Below are positions 40,954 to 49,914 of a stretch of DNA of 64,000 bases, piece after piece. Each line of letters begins with the position of its first letter. Within the stretch, counting starts at the first letter, position 1. Source of the DNA: Vibrio azureus (lineage in GTDB: Bacteria; Pseudomonadota; Gammaproteobacteria; Enterobacterales; Vibrionaceae). The DNA lies in the NCBI RefSeq assembly GCF_002849855.1, contig NZ_CP018616.1, forward strand, positions 2,294,001 through 2,358,000, read 5' to 3'. Made by a program: the position numbers and the translations under genes. A model generated the notes under the pieces. That model made no database searches. It was not told the DNA's origin and saw only the letters and a list, made by a program, of their open reading frames with translations.

Positions 40954-41030
40954 ATTTTGCCTTTAGCGTCATTAATCAGATACCACAAAGTATACTGAAG
41001 TAGCTTTAAGATGCTATACCCATATAAGGG

Positions 41031-41120
41031 TATATCCAAGTGCTCTCAAGATGATGGATTCAGAACGATGTTACTGAGTCGAATTCAAGGAAGAGAACGA
41101 AGCGGAATAGCAGATTCTCT
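41031..41120. repeat. Half copy of the MITE-like repeat (R6)
   Basis: About 90 bases follow the reverse complement of the R1 right half: TATATCCAAGTGCTCTCAAG, GATTCAGAACGATGTTACTG, GAGTCGAATTCAAGGAAGA and CGAAGCGGAATAGCAG are shared with a few changes. The other terminus is absent. Located between bolA and rlmG. Confidence 0.75.
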
Positions 41121-41226
41121 CTGTTTAAGAAAATACATAATTGATAAATTTGTAGCTTTTTGTTGTATCTTGCAACGCCATCATTTGCGACAATGCGCAC
41201 AAACAGGCTAATAACCAACACTGACT

Positions 41227-42384
41227 ATGAAAACTGAACTCACTCTTCATGACAAAAGCCTCACCCTCCACCGCTTTCCTCAACGCAGTAATGAAACACT
41301 TCAAGCTTGGGATGCAGGTGATGAATATCTTATCAATCATGTTGAGGACCTGAATTTACCCGATAACCAAAATATTGTCGTTATTAATGACCATTTTGGG
41401 GCTCTATCATGTTGGTTCTCCGCAAAACACAACGTGACATTGATGAGTGATTCGTTTATTTCACGTAAAGGTACTGAGCAAAATTTACAATTAAACCACT
41501 GCCGCTCAATCAGTATCTTAACGACAATGGATAAGATCCCTAGCAATACTGATCTCGTTTTATTCCAACTGCCCAAAAGTAATCGCCATCTTATCTGGCT
41601 CTTGAGCCAATTGCGGCAATCTCTTTCAACGTCATGCCCTGTTATCGCCGTCAATAAAGCGAAAGAGATCCATACTTCAACGTTGAAACTATTTGACAAA
41701 TATTTAGGTGAAACCACGACTTCATTAGCGTGGAAAAAACATCGTTTGGTTTTCTCCCAAGCCAATGCGTCTCCGATTCAAGAAGTTTCGCCCATCACCT
41801 CATGGAAAGTGGACGGTGAAAATATTCAACTCGACAACCTGCCCAATGTCTACTCGGGTGAAAGTTTGGATTTGGGTGCTCGGTTTATGTTGCAACACCT
41901 TCCCCAAGATTCGAATTTAACCAGCATTATTGACCTAGGCTGTGGTAACGGCGTTCTCTCCGTTAAAATTGGACAAATGAACCCACAAGCTAAGCTGACG
42001 TGTGTCGATGAGAGCTTTATGGCGGTGGCGTCTGCGAAACAGAATCTCGCCAATAATTTAGTGGCATCACAAAACACAGAGTGCATTGCCAACAACTGCT
42101 TAGATAACTTCGCTCCCGAAAGTGCGGAGCTCATTATGTGTAATCCTCCATTCCACCAACAACAAGCCATTACCGACCATATCGCATGGCAAATGTTCTG
42201 TGATGCTAAGCAAGTCTTGAAAGGCGGTGGTCATCTTCTTGTGATTGGTAATCGCCACCTTGGTTATGATGCTAAGTTGACGCGTCTTTTTGGCCGTCAA
42301 AACGTCAAACAGATTGCCACTAATAATAAGTTCATCATTTTACAAGCAACAAAAAACCCTGCTAAATTAATTACAAAGCAATAG
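41227..42384 (+). CDS. rlmG: 23S rRNA (guanine1835-N2)-methyltransferase
   Basis: 385 residues with two Rossmann-like methyltransferase domains; the N-terminal one is degenerate. The C-terminal one has the SAM motif DLGCGNGVLS and the N2-guanine motif NPPFH. The N-terminal LTLHRFPQRSNETLQAWDAGDEYL matches RlmG (YgjO) rather than the related RsmC. E. coli RlmG is 378 residues. Monocistronic. Confidence 0.94.
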   Translation: MKTELTLHDKSLTLHRFPQRSNETLQAWDAGDEYLINHVEDLNLPDNQNIVVINDHFGALSCWFSAKHNVTLMSDSFISRKGTEQNLQLNHCRSISILTTMDKIPSNTDLVLFQLPKSNRHLIWLLSQLRQSLSTSCPVIAVNKAKEIHTSTLKLFDKYLGETTTSLAWKKHRLVFSQANASPIQEVSPITSWKVDGENIQLDNLPNVYSGESLDLGARFMLQHLPQDSNLTSIIDLGCGNGVLSVKIGQMNPQAKLTCVDESFMAVASAKQNLANNLVASQNTECIANNCLDNFAPESAELIMCNPPFHQQQAITDHIAWQMFCDAKQVLKGGGHLLVIGNRHLGYDAKLTRLFGRQNVKQIATNNKFIILQATKNPAKLITKQ

Positions 42385-42428
42385 AGTCTGATTCTCATTG
42401 CCAATATTATTGATAAAGGAAAAATTAA

Positions 42429-42998
42429 ATGAAAAAAATGCTACTGGCTGCCTCCGTTGCTTTACTCACGGCATGCTCGGCACCACAACAAGCTCAACTT
42501 AACCTTATGCCTGCAACCACATTAAGTGCCAACCCTATTGTACAAGGTAAAACTTACCGCCTATCGAGCAAAGATGTACGTCCTGCACAATATGTAGCCT
42601 TAGTTGACAGTGGCAGAGCCAATATTTTACCACTACATGCAAAGCAGAACTTAAGGATTTCTCTTGAAGAAGCCTTAGCGAAACAGTTGTCTTCTCAGGG
42701 GTTTCAAGCAGATCTCAACAGCAACAATACGTTGAAGTTGGTTGTACAGGAAGCACTGGTCAATGTTAAACACTCTGTGATGAAAAAAGAAATGGATGCG
42801 AACGTTGTCCTTGAAATCACAGCAGAAACACCACAAGGTAAGTTAGTCAAAACCTACAACGGTACGGCGAAACGTTCTGGTACGCTCAGCGCCTCAGATG
42901 AAGACATCGAGCAAACATTAAATGATGTGCTTGCTCTCACTCTGAAAGAAATTGCCAATGACAATGAACTTCGCCAATACATGCAGGAACGTTTCTAA
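42429..42998 (+). CDS. yajG: YajG family lipoprotein
   Basis: 189 residues with lipobox LLTAC (Cys16). The mature part contains RPAQYVALVDSG and SLEEALAKQLSSQGF, typical of YajG. In E. coli yajG lies beside ampG; here it lies two genes before an ampG-like gene, with a cyclophilin between, which supports the call. Function unknown, probably outer-membrane. The stop overlaps the next start (ATG at 42998) by one base. Confidence 0.9.
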   Translation: MKKMLLAASVALLTACSAPQQAQLNLMPATTLSANPIVQGKTYRLSSKDVRPAQYVALVDSGRANILPLHAKQNLRISLEEALAKQLSSQGFQADLNSNNTLKLVVQEALVNVKHSVMKKEMDANVVLEITAETPQGKLVKTYNGTAKRSGTLSASDEDIEQTLNDVLALTLKEIANDNELRQYMQERF

Positions 42999-43543
42999 TG
43001 CTAAAAAAAATACTTCTCTCTCTCACTTTATTCAGCGCTAGTGTTTTCGCCGGACCGAATGTTTTATTTGAAACCTCTGAAGGTGATTTCACTGTCGAAC
43101 TAAACCAAGAGAAAGCCCCCGTTACTGTGGAAAACTTCTTGAAATACGTCAAAGATGGCAGCTACAAAGGCACTATTTTTCACCGTATTATCCCTGATTT
43201 TATGGCCCAAGGTGGTGGTTTTAACCAAGATATGCAAAAAGTTGACACCTTTGCCCCTATAAAAAACGAGGCGAATAACGGTTTAAAAAATGATATGGCA
43301 ACCATTGCGATGGCTCGCACCAACGATCCTAACTCTGCAACGCGCCAGTTCTTTATTAACTATGTCAATAACGATTATCTTAACGCAAATGCGCGCTCAG
43401 CAGGTTATGCCGTATTTGGTAAAGTGGTGTCTGGTTTCCCTGTCGTACAGAAGATGGCCACAATACCAACCAAGTCAGTTGGTCGCTTAAGTGATGTTCC
43501 GACTAAGCCAATTATCATAAAAAACGTGACATTACTAAAATAA
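42998..43543 (+). CDS. ppiA: Periplasmic peptidyl-prolyl cis-trans isomerase (cyclophilin)
   Basis: 181 residues with signal peptide MLKKILLSLTLFSASVFA. Cyclophilin core: GTIFHRIIPDFMAQGGGF, ATIAMARTNDPNSATRQFFIN and YAVFGKVVSGFPVVQKM. The active-site Arg and Phe are in FHRIIPDFMAQGG. The export signal distinguishes it from cytosolic PpiB. Translationally coupled to yajG. Confidence 0.92.
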   Translation: MLKKILLSLTLFSASVFAGPNVLFETSEGDFTVELNQEKAPVTVENFLKYVKDGSYKGTIFHRIIPDFMAQGGGFNQDMQKVDTFAPIKNEANNGLKNDMATIAMARTNDPNSATRQFFINYVNNDYLNANARSAGYAVFGKVVSGFPVVQKMATIPTKSVGRLSDVPTKPIIIKNVTLLK

Positions 43544-43563
43544 TAACGAAACCTAAATCACCT

Positions 43564-43599
43564 CAAGTAACCTCGTATCAAAGAGATATCGGTTACTTG
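43564..43599. repeat. Inverted repeat between ppiA and ampG
   Basis: CAAGTAACC (43564-43572) and GGTTACTTG (43591-43599) are perfect inverted copies with an 18-base spacer, which itself contains GATATC. No T-run follows. It could be a weak terminator of the yajG-ppiA transcript or an operator; undecided. Confidence 0.5.
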
Positions 43600-43700
43600 A
43601 AACTCTTCATAGCCCTTACTATTGATTTTACCGATATATTCGTATTGATCTACCTAAGTAAATAAAAGGGCTATTCTTTTTGCTCAATTTGGGATTTATT

Positions 43701-45053
43701 ATGCTTTCATCCCCATCGAAGACATGGCTGGAAACATTTCGCAGCTATCTGGACAAACGTCTACTATGGATTCTCATGTTAGGTTGTGCAAGTGGCTTTC
43801 CGTGGGTCTTAATTGGATCCAACATGTCAGGCTGGCTCACCGATGCAGGCCTTACAAGAACGGCGATTGGTTACTTTGGCAGTGTGTTTGCTGTCTATTC
43901 GATCAACTTCATGTGGGCTCCCTTAGTCGACCGTGTGAAATTACCGGTGCTGTATCACTTATTAGGCCAACGACGTAGTTGGATCTTCTTATGCCAATCC
44001 ATCATTCTTGTTGCAACGCTCTATATTGCGGGCATTGACCCGCGTGAAGACTTGATGTTTACCTCTGCCTTAGCGCTAGGAATTGCGATCGCTTCATCGA
44101 CTCAAGATATTGCTATCGATGCATTTCGTATCGATACTTTCCCAAAAAGTGAAGAATCGAAGCTACCACAAGCGGCAGCAATGGGGGTGATTGGTTGGTG
44201 GACAGGTTATTCTCTCCCTGGTTTTTTTGCCTTCATCAACGCCGATAGTATCGGCTGGAGTGGGGTATATTATGGAATGGCCGTTGTTATTGTCTTACTG
44301 ATGTCATTCACTCTTTTTGTCGACGAGCCAATCACTCAACGAGAGAAATTACAAGCCGAAGCTCAGAGACGCCATGAGTGGCTAACACAAGATAAAGCCT
44401 TGGCGTGGTTTACCGTGACCGTTGCAGAACCTTTTATTGACTTCTTTAGACGCAATGGGACCCGTGTTGCATTCACTCTGCTGTTATTCGTCTTCCTGTT
44501 TAAAATTGGCGAAGCGTTCTTAGGTCGAATGTCGATCACCTTTTACAAAGAAATCGGCTTCAGTAATGAGGAAATTGGCTACTATTCGAAGCTTATCGGC
44601 TGGGGCTTTACCATGCTATTTACCCTTATCGGCAGTATGTTCAATGTGAAATTTGGTATTGTCCGTGGCCTTATGATTGGGGGGATAGCGATGGCCGCCA
44701 GTAATCTGATGTTTGCTAGAATTGCCGCTGTTGGCCCAAATACTGACCTTTTCTTAGCGACGATCATCGTTGATAACTTTACTGCGGCTTTCTCCACTGT
44801 AGCATTCGTATCATTTTTAACGGTTCTGACAGGGCAAGCTTTCTCAGCCACTCAGTATGCCTTGCTTGCATCCCTCGGCAGCTTTGGGCGGACAACGTTA
44901 GCTGGGTTTAGCGGGGAACTGATTGATTACCTTGATAACTGGAGTATGTTCTTTATTATCACCACATTAATGGTCATACCAAGTTTACTTATGCTGTTTT
45001 CTTTGAGGCATTATTTCACTAAGTTACTCAAACAGGCCAGCGCGCAAAAATAA
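43701..45053 (+). CDS. ampG: AmpG-type muropeptide permease (MFS)
   Basis: 450 residues from the ATG at 43701 (MLSSPSKTWLETF), with GGGA upstream; an in-frame TTG at 43680 is less likely. About 12-14 hydrophobic segments. GCASGFPWVLIGSNMSGWLTDAGL and ASSTQDIAIDAFRIDTF are AmpG signatures. It imports anhydromuropeptides for cell-wall recycling and can affect beta-lactamase induction. The nearby yajG supports the identification. Confidence 0.92.
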   Translation: MLSSPSKTWLETFRSYLDKRLLWILMLGCASGFPWVLIGSNMSGWLTDAGLTRTAIGYFGSVFAVYSINFMWAPLVDRVKLPVLYHLLGQRRSWIFLCQSIILVATLYIAGIDPREDLMFTSALALGIAIASSTQDIAIDAFRIDTFPKSEESKLPQAAAMGVIGWWTGYSLPGFFAFINADSIGWSGVYYGMAVVIVLLMSFTLFVDEPITQREKLQAEAQRRHEWLTQDKALAWFTVTVAEPFIDFFRRNGTRVAFTLLLFVFLFKIGEAFLGRMSITFYKEIGFSNEEIGYYSKLIGWGFTMLFTLIGSMFNVKFGIVRGLMIGGIAMAASNLMFARIAAVGPNTDLFLATIIVDNFTAAFSTVAFVSFLTVLTGQAFSATQYALLASLGSFGRTTLAGFSGELIDYLDNWSMFFIITTLMVIPSLLMLFSLRHYFTKLLKQASAQK

Positions 45054-45060
45054 AAACAAA

Positions 45061-45094
45061 AATAAAGGGAGCCTATCAAGCTCCCTTTATTTTA
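45061..45094. terminator. Bidirectional terminator between ampG and chrR
   Basis: AATAAAGGGAGC (45061-45072) and GCTCCCTTTATT (45080-45091) form a perfect 12-bp stem with a 7-base loop. It lies just past the ampG stop and can also serve convergent chrR. Confidence 0.9.
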
Positions 45095-45151
45095 AGATAA
45101 ATCTGCTGCGCTAAACTTCGGAAGAAACTCAGCAAGTAAGGCAGTTAAAAG

Positions 45152-45811
45152 TTATGGATAAATCCCCTTGCCAAAGCGGTTGAATATTCTCGCGACACCT
45201 TGAGTAAATAGCATTGGCTCGGTCAATACCGCTAAGCAAAGACAATCCTCACCTTTTTTAGTAAACGGAGTATGAGTGCACTGACTGTCTCTGACGATAA
45301 TATCACCGGCTTCATAGTGACCATGTTCATCGCTGAAACCACCATGAAGAACTAACGTTGTCTCCAAGCCTTTATGAGTGTGCTGAGGAATTTTGACATC
45401 CTCATTGATGTACATCAGGTTCACCCTTTCATCTTCACCGAAGTCAATGGGGGCACTAAAAACCTTGCCACCGTAGCTTTTCCAATCGCCGATCAAGTCA
45501 GCAAAGCGATATAAAGGTTTAGGAAGAGCAAACTCTTTACCTGCAACTTTCACTGAGCGGAGATCATGTAAGACAAAATGGTCGCCAACAGCGGGCTGGG
45601 AAACGATATCGTCTAGCATTTGTTCGAAATCATCTGAGTACTCGAACAAAGGTTCGCATGCTTGATTCGCGTGCTTATCTTCAAGTTGATTGACCAAGGA
45701 GCGGCATTGCTGACAAATATCCAGATGAGTCGCAACCAACAAACCAGAAACAGCATCGATATCACCAGCTGCATAAGCTTCCAACAAATTAGTATCTAGA
45801 TGACTGTTCAT
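45152..45811 (-). CDS. chrR: ChrR-type zinc anti-sigma factor with cupin domain
   Basis: 219 residues. The N-terminal anti-sigma domain has the zinc ligands H4 and H29-x3-C33-x2-C36 (THLDICQQC), the ChrR/ZAS pattern. The C-terminal cupin (about 95-200) has PQHTHKGLETTLVLHGG with conserved histidines and a glutamate. In Rhodobacter ChrR holds sigma-E inactive until singlet oxygen releases it. The start overlaps the sigma-factor stop by four bases (ATGA), giving the usual sigma/anti-sigma coupling. Confidence 0.94.
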   Translation of the reverse strand: MNSHLDTNLLEAYAAGDIDAVSGLLVATHLDICQQCRSLVNQLEDKHANQACEPLFEYSDDFEQMLDDIVSQPAVGDHFVLHDLRSVKVAGKEFALPKPLYRFADLIGDWKSYGGKVFSAPIDFGEDERVNLMYINEDVKIPQHTHKGLETTLVLHGGFSDEHGHYEAGDIIVRDSQCTHTPFTKKGEDCLCLAVLTEPMLFTQGVARIFNRFGKGIYP

Positions 45812-46392
45812 AATTGCTCCGTATGCATTGAATGCCTTAATTTTTCTACGGCAAGCCTCAAACGGGACTTCACTGTTCCTAAAGGGATGTCAAACATATC
45901 AGCAACCTGCTGATGGGGTAATTCTTCAAGATAAACGGCTTGAAGTACCTCTCTCTGATTCTTGGGTAAAATATTCAAAAACTTCAAAACCTGTTCTTTT
46001 AGCATGTCCTGTTCAGGAGAATAATGGTCAACTAAGTCGGGTGGATAAAATTCAGCTGGCCATATGTCATCTGAATGAATATGTAGTTCCTTTCCTTTTT
46101 GTTTACGAAGCATGTCAAAACAAAGATTACGAAGGATAGTATAAATCCAAGTAGACAATGCACTTTTGCTACCGTCATAGAGATGGGCTTTCTGCCATAC
46201 TGTCGCCATGGTTTCTTGAACCATCTCCATTGCTATCTGTTCGTTGCCGACATGCTTGAAGGCAAATTGCTTGAGTTTGGGCGCATAAAAACGGAAAACG
46301 AAAGCGAAAGCATCTTTATCTCTTGCTTTCACTTTATCCATGTACACTATCCATTCACTCCGCCCTAACGTTTGTGGGCTTTCACTCATCAT
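45808..46392 (-). CDS. rpoE: ECF sigma factor, RpoE/ChrR-partner type
   Basis: 194 residues with sigma region 2 (FAFVFRFYAPKLKQFAFKHV, MVQETMATVWQKAHLYDG, STWIYTILRNLCFDMLRKQ) and region 4 (LPKNQREVLQAVYLEELPHQQVADMFD, GTVKSRLRLAVEKLRHS). Being coupled to chrR, it belongs to the singlet-oxygen-response group (ECF11) rather than to the RseA-partnered envelope-stress RpoE. AAGG precedes the ATG. A second ATG three bases on is also possible. Confidence 0.92.
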   Translation of the reverse strand: MMSESPQTLGRSEWIVYMDKVKARDKDAFAFVFRFYAPKLKQFAFKHVGNEQIAMEMVQETMATVWQKAHLYDGSKSALSTWIYTILRNLCFDMLRKQKGKELHIHSDDIWPAEFYPPDLVDHYSPEQDMLKEQVLKFLNILPKNQREVLQAVYLEELPHQQVADMFDIPLGTVKSRLRLAVEKLRHSMHTEQL

Positions 46393-46550
46393 AATCAGCC
46401 TTAATCAAGTCAGGAGCATGCCTGACTGGTGGTCCAACGTAAGTGTTTCAAAAGTCGAAAAGTTGTTTAACTATTTCAATGAGCCGTTTGAGACATAATT
46501 ATGACTGAAACGGAAACGTTCGCTAAAACAAATTAACCATGTCTAAATCA

Positions 46551-46576
46551 TACGTATTTAGCCAGCAAACAGATCA
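46551..46576 (-). promoter_or_regulatory. Candidate autoregulatory promoter of rpoE-chrR
   Basis: On the minus strand TGATCT is followed after 16 bases by CGTA, about 155 bases before the rpoE start and just after the end of the Lon-domain gene. This resembles the TGATC / CGTA element I recall for ECF11 sigma factors. The recollection of the consensus is imperfect, so this is tentative. Confidence 0.35.
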
Positions 46577-46616
46577 CATGTGCAACGATTAAACACCGAT
46601 AGTACAGCTCATACCT

Positions 46617-47201
46617 CTAGATGGTTTTTCTATATCCCATGGCATGATTGAGGAAATTTAATGCCGTGATGCAATGACTACCCCCAGCCAGATGTTCAAA
46701 GGAAGCACAATCTAATGGCAACAACTCTAACCAACGTTGTGTGACCCAATTAGGATCGTCGTAAAAACGATGGGAATAGAGCTCATTGAACTGAGACAAA
46801 CTATTATGAATCTCAGCGAGATGTTCACTCAGACCAGAAAAATCAGGGACATCCTTAGGCAACGACCAATTTTCCATCCAATCTACCTGCGCTTTGCGCA
46901 AACCATCGGATTCAGTCCACATACGCCCAACTGAAAATCGTTTAATTCCAACAACAGTAATGCCTAACAGTCCATCACTCAACTGCTCAAAATCAACAAT
47001 TTGAACAAGGGTACCCACAGTCGCTATTTTGCTCTGTTTATCACTAGCCGCAGTGTTTTCAACCAAACACAACCCGAAGCCGACGTTATTTAGGCTGCAC
47101 TCTTTCACCATTCTTTTATAGCGCGGTTCAAAAATGCGTAATTTCATTTTCCCTTCGGGTAACACAACCGACGTTAGTGGAAACAACATCACTTCGTTCA
47201 T
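46617..47201 (-). CDS. LON N-terminal (substrate-binding) domain protein
   Basis: 194 residues comprising only the Lon N-domain: MLFPLTSVVLPEGKMKLRIFEPRYKRMV, LCLVENTA, IATVGTLVQIVDFEQL and LGITVVGIKRFSV are typical. No AAA+ or protease domain follows, so this is a free-standing member. Function unknown, possibly substrate recognition. It is upstream of the rpoE-chrR pair on the same strand, separated by 224 bases. Confidence 0.9.
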   Translation of the reverse strand: MNEVMLFPLTSVVLPEGKMKLRIFEPRYKRMVKECSLNNVGFGLCLVENTAASDKQSKIATVGTLVQIVDFEQLSDGLLGITVVGIKRFSVGRMWTESDGLRKAQVDWMENWSLPKDVPDFSGLSEHLAEIHNSLSQFNELYSHRFYDDPNWVTQRWLELLPLDCASFEHLAGGSHCITALNFLNHAMGYRKTI

Positions 47202-47376
47202 TCGTTAAACCTCTTTGTTGTGTTTACTTCTACGAATATTGTTAACGAGCGATCACCAACACATTACACAGTGAAAACATCTACAGAAAATTCATTTAAC
47301 CGTTTACGCAAACGTTTTCTAACATCAGAGTGGCTCAAAATACCAATAAAGTAATAAGTTCCGTCAATTATTCTGG

Positions 47377-47398
47377 AAATGTGGTTTTGATCACAAAA
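47377..47398 (+). promoter_or_regulatory. Candidate CRP-cAMP site upstream of ompK
   Basis: TGTGG-TTTTGA-TCACA at 47380-47395 matches the CRP consensus TGTGA-N6-TCACA with one mismatch, with A-rich flanks as in strong sites. It is about 125 bases before the ompK ATG. E. coli tsx, the family relative, is also controlled by CRP. Confidence 0.65.
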
Positions 47399-47521
47399 AG
47401 TGGCAAGATTTAAATTAGAAAAGCCTTTTATTTGCAATTTTTGTCGCTATTATTCACCGCGATTAGAAAGCACAGCAAAGACTATGCATTCTGAACCATA
47501 TTAATCACAGAGAGCTCTTTT

Positions 47522-48316
47522 ATGCGTAAATCACTTCTAACATTAAGCCTTCTTGCTGCAACTTCTGCACCGGTTTTTGCTGCTGACTATTCAGATGGCG
47601 ACATCCACAAGAACGACTTCAAGTTTTTGCAGTTCAACCTAATGGGTGCATTTGATGAGCTTCCAGGTGAGAGCTCACATGACTACCTAGAAATGGAATT
47701 TGGTGGACGTTCTGGCATGTTTGATCTGTACGGCTACGTTGATGTATTCAACCTGCTTACCGATGAAGGCAGTGATAAAGCTGGCGACTCGAATTCAAAA
47801 ATGTTTATGAAGTTTGCACCACGCATGTCGATTGATGCTCTAACAGGTAAAGATCTCTCTTTTGGCCCTGTCGAAGAATTATTTGTTGCTTCTGAGATGA
47901 CTTGGGATGGTAAAAACGGCGGCGTGAACAACCAAAAGATTGGTCTTGGCTCAAACGTTATGGTTCCTTGGTTAGGTAAAATTGGCCTAAACCTTTACGG
48001 AACTTATGACGGCAATCAAAAAGATTGGAACGGCTACCAAGTATCAACCAACTGGTTTAAGCCATTCTACTTCTTCGAAAATGGTTCGTTTATCTCTTAC
48101 CAAGGCTACATTGATTACCAGTTTGGTATGAGGAAAGAACTTGGTGCAACGGCAAGCAAAGGCGGCGTAATGTTTAACGGCTTATACTGGCACTCTGATC
48201 GCTATGCTGTTGGTTATGGCTTAAAAGCTTATAAAGATGTTTACGGTATCAAAGACAGCAACAGCTTCAAATCATCAGGTATTGCTCACTATGTAGCGGT
48301 CTCTTACAAATTCTAA
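47522..48316 (+). CDS. ompK: Outer-membrane protein OmpK (Tsx family)
   Basis: 264 residues. Signal peptide MRKSLLTLSLLAATSAPVFA, mature start ADYSDGDIHKND, as in vibrio OmpK. It ends in a C-terminal aromatic (VAVSYKF), typical of beta-barrels inserted by BAM. Segments FKFLQFNLMGAFDEL and GIAHYVAVSYKF match the nucleoside-specific Tsx/OmpK family. OmpK is the receptor of vibriophage KVP40 and a fish-vaccine antigen in other species. Monocistronic with its own terminator. Confidence 0.95.
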   Translation: MRKSLLTLSLLAATSAPVFAADYSDGDIHKNDFKFLQFNLMGAFDELPGESSHDYLEMEFGGRSGMFDLYGYVDVFNLLTDEGSDKAGDSNSKMFMKFAPRMSIDALTGKDLSFGPVEELFVASEMTWDGKNGGVNNQKIGLGSNVMVPWLGKIGLNLYGTYDGNQKDWNGYQVSTNWFKPFYFFENGSFISYQGYIDYQFGMRKELGATASKGGVMFNGLYWHSDRYAVGYGLKAYKDVYGIKDSNSFKSSGIAHYVAVSYKF

Positions 48317-48333
48317 TTGAACTGAAATCTCTT

Positions 48334-48362
48334 AAAATGGCGCGATTTGGCGCCATTTTTTA
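48334..48362 (+). terminator. Terminator after ompK
   Basis: AAAATGGCGC (48334-48343) and GCGCCATTTT (48350-48359) form a 10-bp stem with a 6-base loop and trailing T-run. Confidence 0.92.
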
Positions 48363-48422
48363 TTTGCTTTCCTTCTCTCTCTCATTATCCTTGCTGTAAA
48401 GTATTTTTTATAAGCGCGTTTA

Positions 48423-49316
48423 GTGAATATTCTTATCCTTGGCCCGGGCTCCATTGGCTCTCTCTGGGCAACCAAATTGCAACTTGCTGGCCACAATGTT
48501 TCGTTATGGGCCAGAAACTCGCACAAACGCCTCTCGATTAAACTGGATCAAGACCCTGAGATCAGCTTTGCTAATCAAAACATTTCTGCTCTGAAAAACG
48601 CTGATCTTATCCTAGTCACTGTTAAGGCCTGCCAGGTAGAGCTGGCGATTCAGCCGTTGTTGAAACATATCCCGCCTGAAACTATCGTGATGTTGATGCA
48701 CAACGGAATGGGCACTGCCAAATTCATAACCAAGAAGCTGGCAAGTAACCCGATTGTCATCGCCACCACCACCCATGGTGCATACAAACCTGCTCCCAAT
48801 CATGTTCTTCATACTGGGTTCGGTACTACCCACATGGGCGGCTTCAATAGTAAAGGAACTCAGTGTCACTTTCTTCAAGCGGTCATGAACCATGCCTTAC
48901 CCACCGTTGATTGGCAGGTCGACATTCAACCCGCCCTGTGGAACAAGCTTGCAATAAATTGTGTGATCAACCCATTAACGGCCATTCATCAATGCAAAAA
49001 TGGTCAGCTTGCAGCCCCAGAGTTCCAGCCAATGATAAACAATCTGATCCAAGAATTGGTTGAAGTCATGAGCAAAGAAGAGATTGAGGTAGAGTTTGCT
49101 TCGCTGCACGCTATCACCATGCAAGTGATTCATGCTACGGCTGAAAATTATTCGTCAATGAGACAAGATATTTTTCATCAACGCGATACCGAGATAGACT
49201 TTATTACAGGGTACGTCATGCATTGTGCTGAGCAACACCAAATTGCAGTACCAGAAAATGCCAAACTTTATCGCCGCATCAAACAAATTGAACACAGCTG
49301 GAAAAATAATGAATAA
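48423..49316 (+). CDS. panE: 2-dehydropantoate 2-reductase
   Basis: 297 residues from a GTG start at 48423 (VNILILGPGSIGSLWA). NADPH-binding Rossmann GPGSIG at 7-12; the catalytic lysine is in LWNKLAINCVINPLTA. Makes pantoate for coenzyme A. Length matches E. coli PanE (303). The stop overlaps the yajL start by eight bases. Confidence 0.94.
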   Translation: MNILILGPGSIGSLWATKLQLAGHNVSLWARNSHKRLSIKLDQDPEISFANQNISALKNADLILVTVKACQVELAIQPLLKHIPPETIVMLMHNGMGTAKFITKKLASNPIVIATTTHGAYKPAPNHVLHTGFGTTHMGGFNSKGTQCHFLQAVMNHALPTVDWQVDIQPALWNKLAINCVINPLTAIHQCKNGQLAAPEFQPMINNLIQELVEVMSKEEIEVEFASLHAITMQVIHATAENYSSMRQDIFHQRDTEIDFITGYVMHCAEQHQIAVPENAKLYRRIKQIEHSWKNNE

Positions 49317-49914
49317 AAAAATCTTAGTTCCTATCGCACCTGGTACTGAAGAGATGGAAGCCGTTACGGTTATCGATATGATGGTACGAGCAGGTTATGA
49401 TGTCACCGTCGCCAGCGCTGACTTCGATGGCTCGTTAACCATGCAAGCCTCACGAGGAGTAACACTGACCGCTGATTGCAAGCTGGTCGACATTGCCGAT
49501 GATGAGTTTGATGTTATCGTGCTATCCGGTGGCGTGAAAGGCGCAGAAGTTTTTCGCGACAGTACGGTCATGATGGAGATGCTAAAGCAGCATATGTATG
49601 AAGGAAAACTGGTCGCTGCTATATGTGCCGCCCCAGCTCTCGTTCTTCAGCACCACCAGCTTTATCAAAACGCACTGATGACTTGTCACCCGAGTTTTCA
49701 AGATAAAATCCCACAGGATAAATGGCGTCCCAAACGCGTTACTATCGATATCAATCATAACTTGATCACTAGCCAAGGCCCCGGCACGGCCTTAGAGTTT
49801 GCCATGGAGATCATTATTAAGCTGTCAGGAAAAGCGCATGCTTGGTCGGTAGCAGAGCCGATGATTACCTTACCAACACTGCACTATCACAAGCTGGGTG
49901 AAGCATCATGCTAA
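49309..49914 (+). CDS. yajL: YajL/DJ-1 family chaperone/deglycase-like protein
   Basis: 201 residues from the ATG at 49309 (MNKKILVPIAPGTEEMEA); the frame is open further upstream, inside panE, without family support. The conserved cysteine is C106 in AAICAAPALVL, and the acidic partner is in GTEEME, both as in E. coli YajL (196 residues). PfpI/DJ-1 fold linked to oxidative-stress protection. Overlaps panE and csdA starts, suggesting an operon panE-yajL-csdA. Confidence 0.93.
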   Translation: MNKKILVPIAPGTEEMEAVTVIDMMVRAGYDVTVASADFDGSLTMQASRGVTLTADCKLVDIADDEFDVIVLSGGVKGAEVFRDSTVMMEMLKQHMYEGKLVAAICAAPALVLQHHQLYQNALMTCHPSFQDKIPQDKWRPKRVTIDINHNLITSQGPGTALEFAMEIIIKLSGKAHAWSVAEPMITLPTLHYHKLGEASC

